Assembly (NCBI GenBank): GCA_020059485.1
Contig: JAGVCA010000043.1
Span: 1-58,302 of the forward strand
Direction: 5' to 3'
DNA length: 58,302 nt
Source of the DNA: Anaerolineales bacterium
GTDB taxonomy: Bacteria > Chloroflexota > Anaerolineae > Anaerolineales > UBA11579
Below, in pieces: positions 16,202 to 24,532 of this stretch. The number at the start of each line of letters is the position of its first letter. Within the stretch, counting starts at the first letter, position 1. The notes beneath the pieces are model-generated. The model made no database searches. It saw nothing but the letters and a program-made list of their open reading frames with translations, and was not told the origin of the DNA. Made by a program: the position numbers and the translations under genes.

Positions 16202-17110
16202 CTATTGACCTTCAACCACAGCCTGGACGAGCTGCCACAGGGTGTAGTTGGCTGGCGTTGGGATGTCATACTTCTGGCCGGCCCGGACAACCGACCCGCA
16301 AATGGCATCGATCTCGGTAGGCGCGCAGCGCAGGATATCCTGATACATGGAGGAATGGTTATCGGCTGTCTGGCGGGCGACCTCCGCGGAGACCGCCACC
16401 GGGTCGAGGTGGGAGAGATCGATCCCCTGAGCGGAAGCGACTGCCGCCACCTCGCGCGCCAGGTCGGCAGACAGCTGACGGGCAGACGGGCGCAGCAGAA
16501 TCTCGCCATTGTTCACTCTGAGTAGGGCGGTGATCGGGTTAATGGCAGCATTGACCATCAGCTTACCCCACAGCAGAGTGCGGACATCCTGCAGCACCTC
16601 CAGGTAGAATCCGGCTCGAGTCAGCAGGTCCAGCACGGGCTGCAGGCGCGGATGCGCTCCGACCGAGATCTTGCCCTCCCCGCCGGGCCGGACACGCCCT
16701 GAACTTAGCAGGGTGGCGCCGGTGGTTGTCACCCCCTGGGCGACGCGCTCGGATCCCAAAGTGTCGGCCAGGATCTCATAGTTACCGATGCCGTTCTGCA
16801 ATGTCAGGGCGAGGCCATCCGGGTGGAGACATTCGGCCAACTGCCGGGCAGCTCGTTCTGTCTGCCACGATTTGACCAAAACCAGGGCATATTCCGCACC
16901 GGCGCAGGGTTCCGATTTATCCGCCACCCGGACCGGATAGGATTGCTGGCGGCCGTCAGGCTGGACAAGAGTCACGCCATAGGTTCGCAGGGCGGCCAGG
17001 CCTTCGCGCCAGGTGCCGAGCATGGTGACCTGCGCACCTTGCGCTGCCATCCTGCCGGCAAACAGGCTGGCAAGCGCTCCGGTCCCGACGATCAGAATGC
17101 TATCCGTCAT
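16202..17110 (-). CDS. panE: 2-Dehydropantoate 2-reductase
   Basis: The 302-residue protein starts with the Rossmann motif VGTGALASLFAGR and has the KSWQT loop, LQNGIGN, KLMVNAAINP and a C-terminal SSMYQDI helix, as in PanE/ApbA. It reduces ketopantoate to pantoate with NADPH. It overlaps the end of panB by 11 bp and precedes panC, giving the pathway order. Confidence 0.94.
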   Translation of the reverse strand: MTDSILIVGTGALASLFAGRMAAQGAQVTMLGTWREGLAALRTYGVTLVQPDGRQQSYPVRVADKSEPCAGAEYALVLVKSWQTERAARQLAECLHPDGLALTLQNGIGNYEILADTLGSERVAQGVTTTGATLLSSGRVRPGGEGKISVGAHPRLQPVLDLLTRAGFYLEVLQDVRTLLWGKLMVNAAINPITALLRVNNGEILLRPSARQLSADLAREVAAVASAQGIDLSHLDPVAVSAEVARQTADNHSSMYQDILRCAPTEIDAICGSVVRAGQKYDIPTPANYTLWQLVQAVVEGQ

Positions 17111-17984
17111 GTCCGTCTTCCAGTGAGGTCAGCAATGCCTGCCACTCATTTTCTTCCATGAAAATACTGTGCTCGTCGGCAGGGAAGGCGCGGGCGGTCA
17201 CATCCAGATGATAGTGCTGCATGGCTTCCAGTACGATGGCATGGATCTGGGCATACTGTTTTACAAAGGCGGGCACAAAGCGGTCGAATTGACCGATCAG
17301 GTCGTGTGTGACCAGCACCTGGCCGTCACAGCCGATGCCAGCCCCGATCCCGATGGTCGGGATCTCAAGCTGTTCGGAGATCAGTTTTGCCAATTGGGCC
17401 GGGACGGCCTCCAATACCAGGCTGAAAGCGCCGACCTGCTGCAGGATACGGGCATCCTCCACCAGCCGTTTGGCGGCCGCGGCGGTCTTGCCCTGGGCGC
17501 GAAAACCGCCAAATGCATGCACGGATTGCGGCGTCAGGCCGAGATGGCCCATCACGGGGATGCCGGCTGCCACGATCGACCGAACCGTTTCGGCTCGCTC
17601 CCGGCCGCCCTCCAGCTTGACGGCATCCATCCCGGCCTGCTGCAGGAAGCGGCCGGCATTGTCGACGGCTTTTTCCGACGAGCTCTGGTAGGACATGAAA
17701 GGCATATCGCCGATCAACAGCGGAGTGTGCGCGCCGCGGGCGACTGCCCGGCAGTGATGGAGCATGTCTTCCATCGTGACCGGGAGCGTATTCTCATAAC
17801 CGAGGACGACCATGCCGAGCGAGTCTCCGACCAGGATCGAATCGATCCCGGCCCGGTCGGCTGCCAGCGCGGTGGGATAATCGTAGGCCGTCAGCATGCT
17901 GATCGGTTCCTGGCGCTGTTTCTTTAGCTGGAAGGTGCGCGTGGTGATCTTCTTGCGCGGGGAAGATGGGGCAGCTGTATCCAT
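17100..17984 (-). CDS. panB: 3-Methyl-2-oxobutanoate hydroxymethyltransferase
   Basis: The 294-residue protein has LTAYDYPTALAADRAGIDSI, VGDSLGMVVLGYENTLPVTM, VKLEGG, GHLGLTPQ and GIGAG, the conserved TIM-barrel motifs of PanB. It transfers a hydroxymethyl group from methylene-THF to ketoisovalerate. ATG 17984 has GGAGGGT upstream. It opens the pan/coa operon; only 67 bp separate it from the diguanylate cyclase gene, so read-through from that gene is possible. Confidence 0.96.
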   Translation of the reverse strand: MDTAAPSSPRKKITTRTFQLKKQRQEPISMLTAYDYPTALAADRAGIDSILVGDSLGMVVLGYENTLPVTMEDMLHHCRAVARGAHTPLLIGDMPFMSYQSSSEKAVDNAGRFLQQAGMDAVKLEGGRERAETVRSIVAAGIPVMGHLGLTPQSVHAFGGFRAQGKTAAAAKRLVEDARILQQVGAFSLVLEAVPAQLAKLISEQLEIPTIGIGAGIGCDGQVLVTHDLIGQFDRFVPAFVKQYAQIHAIVLEAMQHYHLDVTARAFPADEHSIFMEENEWQALLTSLEDGHDG

Positions 17985-18051
17985 AGTGGTACCCTCCGAT
18001 TGGTAGAGTCGCTGGATAAAGGTGATGTAGCGGGAACTATTATATCCGGTT

Positions 18052-19824
18052 TCAGGCTTTGTCGGGGATGAACAGCTCGATCCGGTTGCGGCCAAGGTCT
18101 TTGGCGCGATAGAGCGCTTTGTCGGCTTCGTCGATGAGTTCGTCCAAGCTGATCGAGGTGTCCTCTCCGGTACAGGCTACCCCGATGCTGGCCTGCACCG
18201 GGATGGTCAGTTTCTTTGTGGAAGTCGGATGGCTGGTCAGAGTGTTCCAGATGCGCTGGGCCAGGACAGAGGCTTCCGCCAGTCCGGTCTCGGGGAGCAG
18301 CACGAGAAACTCCTCTCCGCCGTAGCGGCAGGCGATATCTACCTTGCGAACACATTCCTCGATCCGCTGGGCGATTTCGGTTAATACCTGGTCTCCCACG
18401 GCATGGCCGTGAGTATCATTTATCGCTTTAAAATAGTCCAGGTCGATCATAATAACGGAGACTTGCCGGGCGTAGCGGCGCGAGCGGGTAAATTCCCGTT
18501 CGGCCAATTCGAAGAAATACCGGCGGTTGTAGATCCCGGTCAGCGGATCAAGCCGGGAGAGGTCTTCCAGGCGCGCCTGGGCTTGCTTGCGGAGCCGAAC
18601 CTCCTCGCGTAAGGCTTTGTTCTGCTCCTGGAGGGCCTCGGAGATCTTGGTGGTGGTCTCGAGGTTATAAGCCAGTTCGAGCACCTTGACCCGGCTGGAA
18701 AAGTCTTTGGTATACTGGTGATGGATGTGGGCGTGATAGAGCTGGTGGTGTTTCAGCGCTTGTTGAAACTTTTTCTGACGGGCAAACAGTTCGGACAATA
18801 AACGGTGGCATTCGCCATAGGTGGGATGATGCCGGAGCGAACGGGTCAGGCGCAGGCTTTGTTCCAGGTTATTCTGTGCTTCCTGAAATTCCTGCTGTTC
18901 GACCTGCAGCCTGCCGATCATGAACAGGGCTGTGCCATCATGGCACTGATATTGGTAAGTGCAGGCGATCTCATGGGCGTGTTCGTAGGATTTGAGCGCT
19001 CTCGGCAGATCGCCTTTGGCATGGTACACCTGTCCGGTGTGGATCAGAGCCTCAGCCATTTCGTGGTAGCGGCCAATTTCCTGATAGATGGTGACAGCCT
19101 GCTGTCCGCAGACCAGCGCTTTGTCATGAGCGCCCATGTTCAGGTGTGTCAGGCAGAAATTGTCATTCACTTTGGCCAGGTTTTCGGGCACCCCACTTGA
19201 TTCCAGAATATCCACACTCTGGTGAAGAAACGAGAGCGCCCGGGCCGGTTCCGACAGTTCCAGGTAGATCAGCCCGATGGTATTCAGCGTCTGCCCCTCC
19301 AGGTTCTTGTCCCGGAGCTGTTGGGCGGTATCCAGCACCCGGTAAGCGACCAGGAGTGCTTCGGAAAAATTGTCCAGCCGGATGTGCATCTCGGCGATCT
19401 GGATCTGGCAGGCACCGACGGCTGCCTGGTTTTCAGTTGTTTGCAGCAGGTCACAGGCTTGTTGAAAGGCGGACAACGCGTGGGTGTGATCACATATAGT
19501 GCGGTAGCTGTGTCCGAGGAGAAGATAGGTTTGGATCAATTCATCCTGGTGGGATTTGGATAATTCTGGGGATACGGTCAGTGCTTCGCCGATTTGCTTG
19601 CAAAGATGGATGGTGGTGTGGGGTTTGGTGATGTGTTGTTCCTGAGCAGATTGAAGCAGGGTTTCAAGCGTCTGGCGAGCGTCAGCGCCTCCCTTTAGCT
19701 GGGAAAGAAGTGCTATCTGCTTTTCCATCAGTAAGTTACCATCCCTAAATCGAGCCATCCCGTCTATCGACTTTGGAAAAAGTGGCAGCGATGTGTATAT
19801 TGATGGTTCCAAGATTCTTGCCAA
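18052..19824 (-). CDS. TPR-repeat diguanylate cyclase (GGDEF)
   Basis: The product has up to 590 residues. About ten TPR-like helix pairs span residues 60-370, a coiled-coil helix (380-415) follows, and a GGDEF domain fills 420-588. The active site reads GGEEF, and RKVD lies five residues before it, matching the RxxD inhibitory site for c-di-GMP. It makes c-di-GMP from two GTP, probably under control of a partner bound by the TPRs; there is no membrane segment. The start used is TTG with AAGGA in front. An in-frame ATG at 19728 would shorten it by 32 residues. Confidence 0.9.
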   Translation of the reverse strand: MARILEPSIYTSLPLFPKSIDGMARFRDGNLLMEKQIALLSQLKGGADARQTLETLLQSAQEQHITKPHTTIHLCKQIGEALTVSPELSKSHQDELIQTYLLLGHSYRTICDHTHALSAFQQACDLLQTTENQAAVGACQIQIAEMHIRLDNFSEALLVAYRVLDTAQQLRDKNLEGQTLNTIGLIYLELSEPARALSFLHQSVDILESSGVPENLAKVNDNFCLTHLNMGAHDKALVCGQQAVTIYQEIGRYHEMAEALIHTGQVYHAKGDLPRALKSYEHAHEIACTYQYQCHDGTALFMIGRLQVEQQEFQEAQNNLEQSLRLTRSLRHHPTYGECHRLLSELFARQKKFQQALKHHQLYHAHIHHQYTKDFSSRVKVLELAYNLETTTKISEALQEQNKALREEVRLRKQAQARLEDLSRLDPLTGIYNRRYFFELAEREFTRSRRYARQVSVIMIDLDYFKAINDTHGHAVGDQVLTEIAQRIEECVRKVDIACRYGGEEFLVLLPETGLAEASVLAQRIWNTLTSHPTSTKKLTIPVQASIGVACTGEDTSISLDELIDEADKALYRAKDLGRNRIELFIPDKA

Positions 19825-20031
19825 GTTTTCCTTGAGTGGACAATCCCCTGGGCAAGTCGTAAAATTTTACTAGATTTCAGGCCGGTGGTACAGGGTCTTG
19901 TTTGAAGGTTGTCCATACAGGAAGGCGGAGCAATCAGGGCTGGGGCAATATGTTCGCCATGTGGTTGCATCGAATTTATTACACTGGAACCGATTTTAAG
20001 TATGGTAAATTAAGTAAAAACAGGTGAACAG

Positions 20032-20547
20032 ATGACAGACCAAACTCAGGATCAGATTGTTGCCGCGTATCAGTTAGCCATGCAAGGTGATAGGGACCAT
20101 GCCAGGATGGTACTGGAAGAGTTCCTGTATGAAGACGCCGGGAATATCGAGGGGTGGCTGCTGATGGCAGACCTTTCGGAAACACCGGAGGAAGCCCGCC
20201 AGTGCTACCAGATGGTGCTGGAGATCAGCCCGGAAAACTGGATTGCACAACAGCGATTGAGATTACTGTTCAGCCAGGAAAACCGGGGTGTCACTGCTGT
20301 AGAGAATATCTTCCTGGATGATGATGAGGAAGACTTCCCGAGTTTTGAAGAATTCGACCTCGACGCGGAACCGGTGCCGAGCGAAAAGCAACTGCCGACC
20401 TTGGCGGAAAGTTTCGCTGCGCACCGCCCGTTGGTGTTAGGGGTTGGGGGTGGTCTGGCCCTGTTGATGATATTGATGGTTGGATTGTGGCTGTTCTCGA
20501 TCGGATTCGTTGCCTGGCGGATGGGGTATCTGATCATCGGCGGCTAG
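20032..20547 (+). CDS. TPR-containing membrane protein of unknown function
   Basis: The 171-residue product has two TPR-like helix pairs (about 8-75), an acidic linker rich in Asp and Glu (about 95-118) and one C-terminal membrane helix (about 135-160), so the TPR part faces the cytoplasm as a tail-anchored protein. AGGTGA lies before the ATG. It is divergent from the diguanylate cyclase gene and 18 bp upstream of the next gene. I do not recognise a named family. Confidence 0.6.
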   Translation: MTDQTQDQIVAAYQLAMQGDRDHARMVLEEFLYEDAGNIEGWLLMADLSETPEEARQCYQMVLEISPENWIAQQRLRLLFSQENRGVTAVENIFLDDDEEDFPSFEEFDLDAEPVPSEKQLPTLAESFAAHRPLVLGVGGGLALLMILMVGLWLFSIGFVAWRMGYLIIGG

Positions 20548-20565
20548 TTCGTTGAGGGCATTCTT

Positions 20566-21654
20566 ATGGGCCGGCAGCGGGAGCAGGGATTGCCGGGTTG
20601 TTCCAATTGTGGTACATATTTGGCTATGGGCGATGGAATAAAGGGCCTGCCTGATGACCTGGTCTGTGAGCGGTGCAGCAGGCTGCTGGGACAATCTCAA
20701 ATGGCGTGTCCCCGGCGCAGGATGCCCGGCAGCCAGGGATGCGCGTATGAGTTGACCATCGGCCGCGCCTATCCGCGCCCGGCCGTTGGGATGCTGCTGG
20801 CGGGCGGGTTGGCCACACATGGCGGACTCTGGCTGGTAAGGCAGGCGGATGACTCGGGTCATCTAGCGCTGGCTGGCTGGGCGGCGGCTCTGGCAGGATT
20901 ATTCTTAATGGCAACCTGGTATTGGTGGCAGTTTTCCGAACGCTCAATCCTGCACAACCCGGCGACCGGCCAGCGGTGGGAGCAGGTCGAACTGTTTGGG
21001 CGGCCGGTTTCCCGGCGTGTGACAGGCGCGGTGCAGCCAGTGGTGTGGCAAGGTGCGCCGGCGCGCGGGCTGAAGTTTCCGGCCAGTGTGGTCGAATTTT
21101 ATCGGGAGGGCAGCACGACGGATATCCTGGCGGCAGCCTTGCTCCAACTGGCGGCGCAGGGGTGGGTGGTGTTCGGCCTGCAGTGGGAGAAGAACTACTG
21201 GGGCAGCGCCCGATCCAGGTTTATTGTCCAGGCTGGTCGGGGGGTGGCTGGCGCGGTTGTGGATGGCCGGCTCGAGCAGCGCCTGATGGCCGTCATCAGT
21301 GATGGGCCAGCATACGGAATTCCCCTGACCGGATTGACGACGGCAGTGCTGGGTCAGAAAAACCAGTTTCCCCGCAGGGTGGTGGTGGATGGTTTTGTCG
21401 GTCCGGAAGCCGAAGCGCTTGGTCTGGGGCAGGTTCAGGTCGTGGGGTTGCGCCAGGCGCTAAATCCAGCCGATAATGCCCGGGCCAGGATCGGACGCGA
21501 TCTGGACTCCATCCGGCTGTTGTACGGGGATCTGTGGACGCATTCGCCGGAGTTCGCCAGAGAAATGCTGGTGGAGCTTGACCGTGCCGTCCTCCAGACT
21601 GCCGGACCAGGTCAGGGGGAGAGCAATATTCCGGCAGCCAGCAAGAGGCAATAG
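20566..21654 (+). CDS. Zinc-ribbon membrane protein of unknown function
   Basis: The 362-residue protein has an N-terminal zinc ribbon (CSNCG at about 12-16 and CERC at about 34-37), a further CPRRR...GCAY patch, two membrane helices (about 72-120) and a cytoplasmic domain of about 240 residues without a recognised motif. GAGGG precedes the ATG. It probably forms a unit with the TPR gene 18 bp upstream. Its 3' end overlaps the 3' end of the convergent menA by 43 bp. Confidence 0.6.
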   Translation: MGRQREQGLPGCSNCGTYLAMGDGIKGLPDDLVCERCSRLLGQSQMACPRRRMPGSQGCAYELTIGRAYPRPAVGMLLAGGLATHGGLWLVRQADDSGHLALAGWAAALAGLFLMATWYWWQFSERSILHNPATGQRWEQVELFGRPVSRRVTGAVQPVVWQGAPARGLKFPASVVEFYREGSTTDILAAALLQLAAQGWVVFGLQWEKNYWGSARSRFIVQAGRGVAGAVVDGRLEQRLMAVISDGPAYGIPLTGLTTAVLGQKNQFPRRVVVDGFVGPEAEALGLGQVQVVGLRQALNPADNARARIGRDLDSIRLLYGDLWTHSPEFAREMLVELDRAVLQTAGPGQGESNIPAASKRQ

Positions 21655-22517
21655 AACAACAGATGCTGGGCGGCTTTGCCAAGCATGGGGTTGAGTTCTC
21701 GGCCCGCCAGTCCGCGGCGGAGTTTCTGCCAGATGCCAACGCCTTGCGGCAAAGCCAGCACGGATAGGACTACCCAGGGCGAAGCAAGGCCTAGGCAGAT
21801 GAGGATGAAGGGGGCAGCATAAGCGATCGCCAGCATCAGCCCATATTCCCATTCGGCTGCCTGACGGCCAAAGACCACCGGGATGTTGCACCTTCCGGCT
21901 GCCCGGTCAGTTTCGATATCGCGTATGTTGTTGACGACCAGGATATTTACTGTCAGGGCTCCGGCAGCGGCCGCGCTCACCCAGGTGACTGGCGGGATCG
22001 ATTCGGCGGTGACATACACCGTCCCACCGACAGCGGCAAACCCGAAGAAGAGGAACACAAACAGATCACCGAGGCCATGATATGCCAGAGGGAACGGGCC
22101 GGCGGTATAGGCTGCTCCGGCCAGCAGTGCGGCCAGTCCGATCAGGAGAGCCGGCCAACCGGCGATGAGGACCAGATAAGAGCCAGCCAGCGCGGCGAGG
22201 CCAAAGGTGACGATCACACCGCCCCACACCTGGCGGGGAGAGAGCATCCCGGTTTGGGTGACCCGGGCCGGCCCGGTGCGGGCGGCTGTGTCGGCGCCGC
22301 GCGAGAAATCAACCACGTCATTGACCAGGTTGGTCCCGATCTGGACCAGCAGGGCGATGAGCAGTGCGGTCAGCGCGGCCGCGAGGTTGAATGATCCGGT
22401 ATTGATCGCTATGCTCCAGCCGAGGACGACCGGTGCGATCGCAGCTGGCAGTGTTTTGGGCCGGATGGCCAGCCACCAGCGCTGAAAGAGGGACAGGGAA
22501 GTGAATTCGGGTTCCAT
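21612..22517 (-). CDS. menA: 1,4-Dihydroxy-2-naphthoate polyprenyltransferase
   Basis: The 301-residue protein has eight or nine membrane helices and the two Asp-rich motifs of the UbiA family: NLVNDVVDFSRGAD (about 64-77) and NNIRDIETDRAAG. The N-terminal RPKTLPAAIAPVVLG and GPARVTQ are typical of MenA rather than of UbiA or haem O synthase. It attaches the isoprenoid chain to DHNA, giving demethylmenaquinone, so the organism uses menaquinone. It stands alone here. Confidence 0.9.
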   Translation of the reverse strand: MEPEFTSLSLFQRWWLAIRPKTLPAAIAPVVLGWSIAINTGSFNLAAALTALLIALLVQIGTNLVNDVVDFSRGADTAARTGPARVTQTGMLSPRQVWGGVIVTFGLAALAGSYLVLIAGWPALLIGLAALLAGAAYTAGPFPLAYHGLGDLFVFLFFGFAAVGGTVYVTAESIPPVTWVSAAAAGALTVNILVVNNIRDIETDRAAGRCNIPVVFGRQAAEWEYGLMLAIAYAAPFILICLGLASPWVVLSVLALPQGVGIWQKLRRGLAGRELNPMLGKAAQHLLFYCLLLAAGILLSP

Positions 22518-23086
22518 AGAGGGTTGTTAACCGGGATGATTATAATCGAGAGCAAACGCTGGCAGGCCGATTCGCGGGCTGGAGGCTGTGAAGGATGTCA
22601 CAGACTCATCTGATTCTTAAGGAAAAAGGTGTTTTTGTACCATTTTTGGGACATTAATCCAGATTGTATGTAAAAATCAAAACCTTAAAAAATTTTAACA
22701 ATCAAATACCAATATATAGCCATATCATCCCGAAGATGAAATTAATGCCCATATATGGGGGTGCTTCCTGATTGACCGCCATCAGGATGCCCTGTTGATG
22801 GTGGTCTTAGTTCGGTATCAAGTTTTTTGGTGCGAAATCAATTTGTTAACATTGGCGTTCCTTAAAATTTCCGATTTTTTTAGGTCTAGACAGCCCGCGG
22901 ATATTGTCTTTCATACCGCTTCCTGATACAATCTTTGTGCGCATTGACATCTTCAGGGCGATAGTCAGATCCACGACAAGCTCAATTTTATCAGTCGACA
23001 TTATTTCGATTTCCTCGAACGCGGGAGGCTTTGAGGCCTGTACGACTGTGCCTGGATGCAATGCAAAAATCTCTGGTGAGGAGAAC
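22518..23086. other. Non-coding region before dnaA, AT-rich in part
   Basis: These 569 bp hold no convincing gene. About 22620-22760 is strongly AT-rich compared with its surroundings. Reading both strands, I find no TTATNCACA DnaA boxes, so there is no support for an origin despite the nearby dnaA. A TTGACA at 22944-22949 lacks a good -10 at the right distance. Confidence 0.5.
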
Positions 23087-24448
23087 ATGGGTATGGATGC
23101 AAAAGGAGCCTGGCAGGCCGTTCGGGGCCAACTGCAGATGGAAATGGATAAAGCCACCTACGATACCTGGGTGCGCGATGCCGTTTTTGTTGCCTTTGAG
23201 GATGGGACTTTCATCCTGGGCGTGAAAAACGCCTTTGCCCGCGACTGGCTTGACAGCCGCCTGACCAGCACGATCACCCGGCTGCTGGTTGGGCTGCTGG
23301 ACCGCTCGATCGAAGTCCGGTTCGTGGTCTGGCAGGAACAGCCACAGACGGAACCCGCCCAGCCCGCCTCCGGATCCACCGCCCCTCATCACGAAGCCGA
23401 AGAGATCGTCACTCCGCGGCGGGTCAGCATGAACCCCCGTTACACCTTTGAGACTTTTGTGGTCGGTGCCGGCAACCGGCTGGCGCAGGCGGCCTCGATG
23501 GCGGTGGCGGAAAGCCCAGCCCGGGCGTATAACCCGCTCTTCCTGTATGGCGGCGTCGGGCTGGGGAAAACCCACCTGCTGCATGCCATCGGGAATGTCG
23601 CCCAGCAGAACGGTCTGAACATCCTGTATGTCTCCTCCGAAGAATTTACCAACGACCTGATCAACGCCATCCGCTCACATACGACCCAATCCTTCCGGGA
23701 TAAATACCGGCAGACCGATGTGCTGTTGATCGATGATATCCAGTTCATTGCCGGCAAGGAATCCACCCAGGAAGAATTTTTTCATACGTTCAATACCCTG
23801 CACGGCCAGGACAAGCAGATCGTGATCTCCTCAGACCGCTCTCCCAAAGCAATGAGCACGCTGGAAGAGCGTCTGCGCTCCCGCTTTGAGTGGGGGCTGA
23901 TCGCCGATATCCAGCCGCCAGACCTTGAAACCCGGCTGGCCATCCTGCGCTCGAAGGCTGAGCGGATGGGGCGGTCGATCCCGGCAGAGATCATGGAAGT
24001 GGTGGCCCAGCGGATGCAGTCCAATATCCGGGAACTCGAGGGGGCGCTGAACCGGATCGTGGCACATGCCGACTTGCGGGGGATCCCCCTGACCAAGGAA
24101 CTGGTGGATACCGCCCTGATCGATCTGCTGCCTCAGCGCCGCGAGATCGCCCCGGACGAGGTTGTTCGGATGGTGGCGGACGCTTTCGGAATCACGGTGG
24201 AACAGATCCTGGCCCGCGACCGTTCCCGCCAGGTGGCGCTGCCCCGGCAGATTGCCATGTACCTGCTGCGGGAAGAAGCCAAGATCTCGCTGCCCCAGAT
24301 CGGAGAAGTCCTTGGCGGGCGCGACCATACCACCGTGATGTATGCCTGTGACAAGGTTTCGGACCTGTTGGAAGGAGATGACCGCCTGCGTCGGCAGGTG
24401 GTGGATATCCGGGACCAGTTGTACGGCCAGCCGATCCCTGCTTTTTAG
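23087..24448 (+). CDS. dnaA: Chromosomal replication initiator DnaA
   Basis: The 453-residue protein has domain I (about 1-75), a short Pro/Glu linker (about 85-110), an AAA+ domain with Walker A GGVGLGKTH (about 153-161) and Walker B LLIDDIQF, the Arg-finger region ERLRSRFEWG, and the domain IV signature (PRQIAMYLLREE, GGRDHTTVMYA). It binds DnaA boxes and opens the origin. ATG 23087 follows GAGGAG; the longer upstream frame is not supported. dnaN does not follow, which differs from the common dnaA-dnaN order. Confidence 0.98.
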   Translation: MGMDAKGAWQAVRGQLQMEMDKATYDTWVRDAVFVAFEDGTFILGVKNAFARDWLDSRLTSTITRLLVGLLDRSIEVRFVVWQEQPQTEPAQPASGSTAPHHEAEEIVTPRRVSMNPRYTFETFVVGAGNRLAQAASMAVAESPARAYNPLFLYGGVGLGKTHLLHAIGNVAQQNGLNILYVSSEEFTNDLINAIRSHTTQSFRDKYRQTDVLLIDDIQFIAGKESTQEEFFHTFNTLHGQDKQIVISSDRSPKAMSTLEERLRSRFEWGLIADIQPPDLETRLAILRSKAERMGRSIPAEIMEVVAQRMQSNIRELEGALNRIVAHADLRGIPLTKELVDTALIDLLPQRREIAPDEVVRMVADAFGITVEQILARDRSRQVALPRQIAMYLLREEAKISLPQIGEVLGGRDHTTVMYACDKVSDLLEGDDRLRRQVVDIRDQLYGQPIPAF

Positions 24449-24470
24449 ACGCAGTTAGCACTCTATCGCG

Positions 24471-24519
24471 CAGACGCCCTGCCGGAGGCATACGCCCGGC
24501 AGGGCGTCTGGATTTTTTT
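24471..24519 (+). terminator. Terminator of dnaA
   Basis: A 15-bp GC-rich stem (CAGACGCCCTGCCGG with its complement) is followed by GATTTTTTT. It lies 22 bp after the dnaA stop. Confidence 0.93.
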
Positions 24520-24532
24520 ATCACCACAATTC

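Noticed and set aside
22518-23086. Chromosomal origin next to dnaA
   Set aside because: AT-rich, but I find no DnaA box cluster; a single box at 24533-24541 could be chance.
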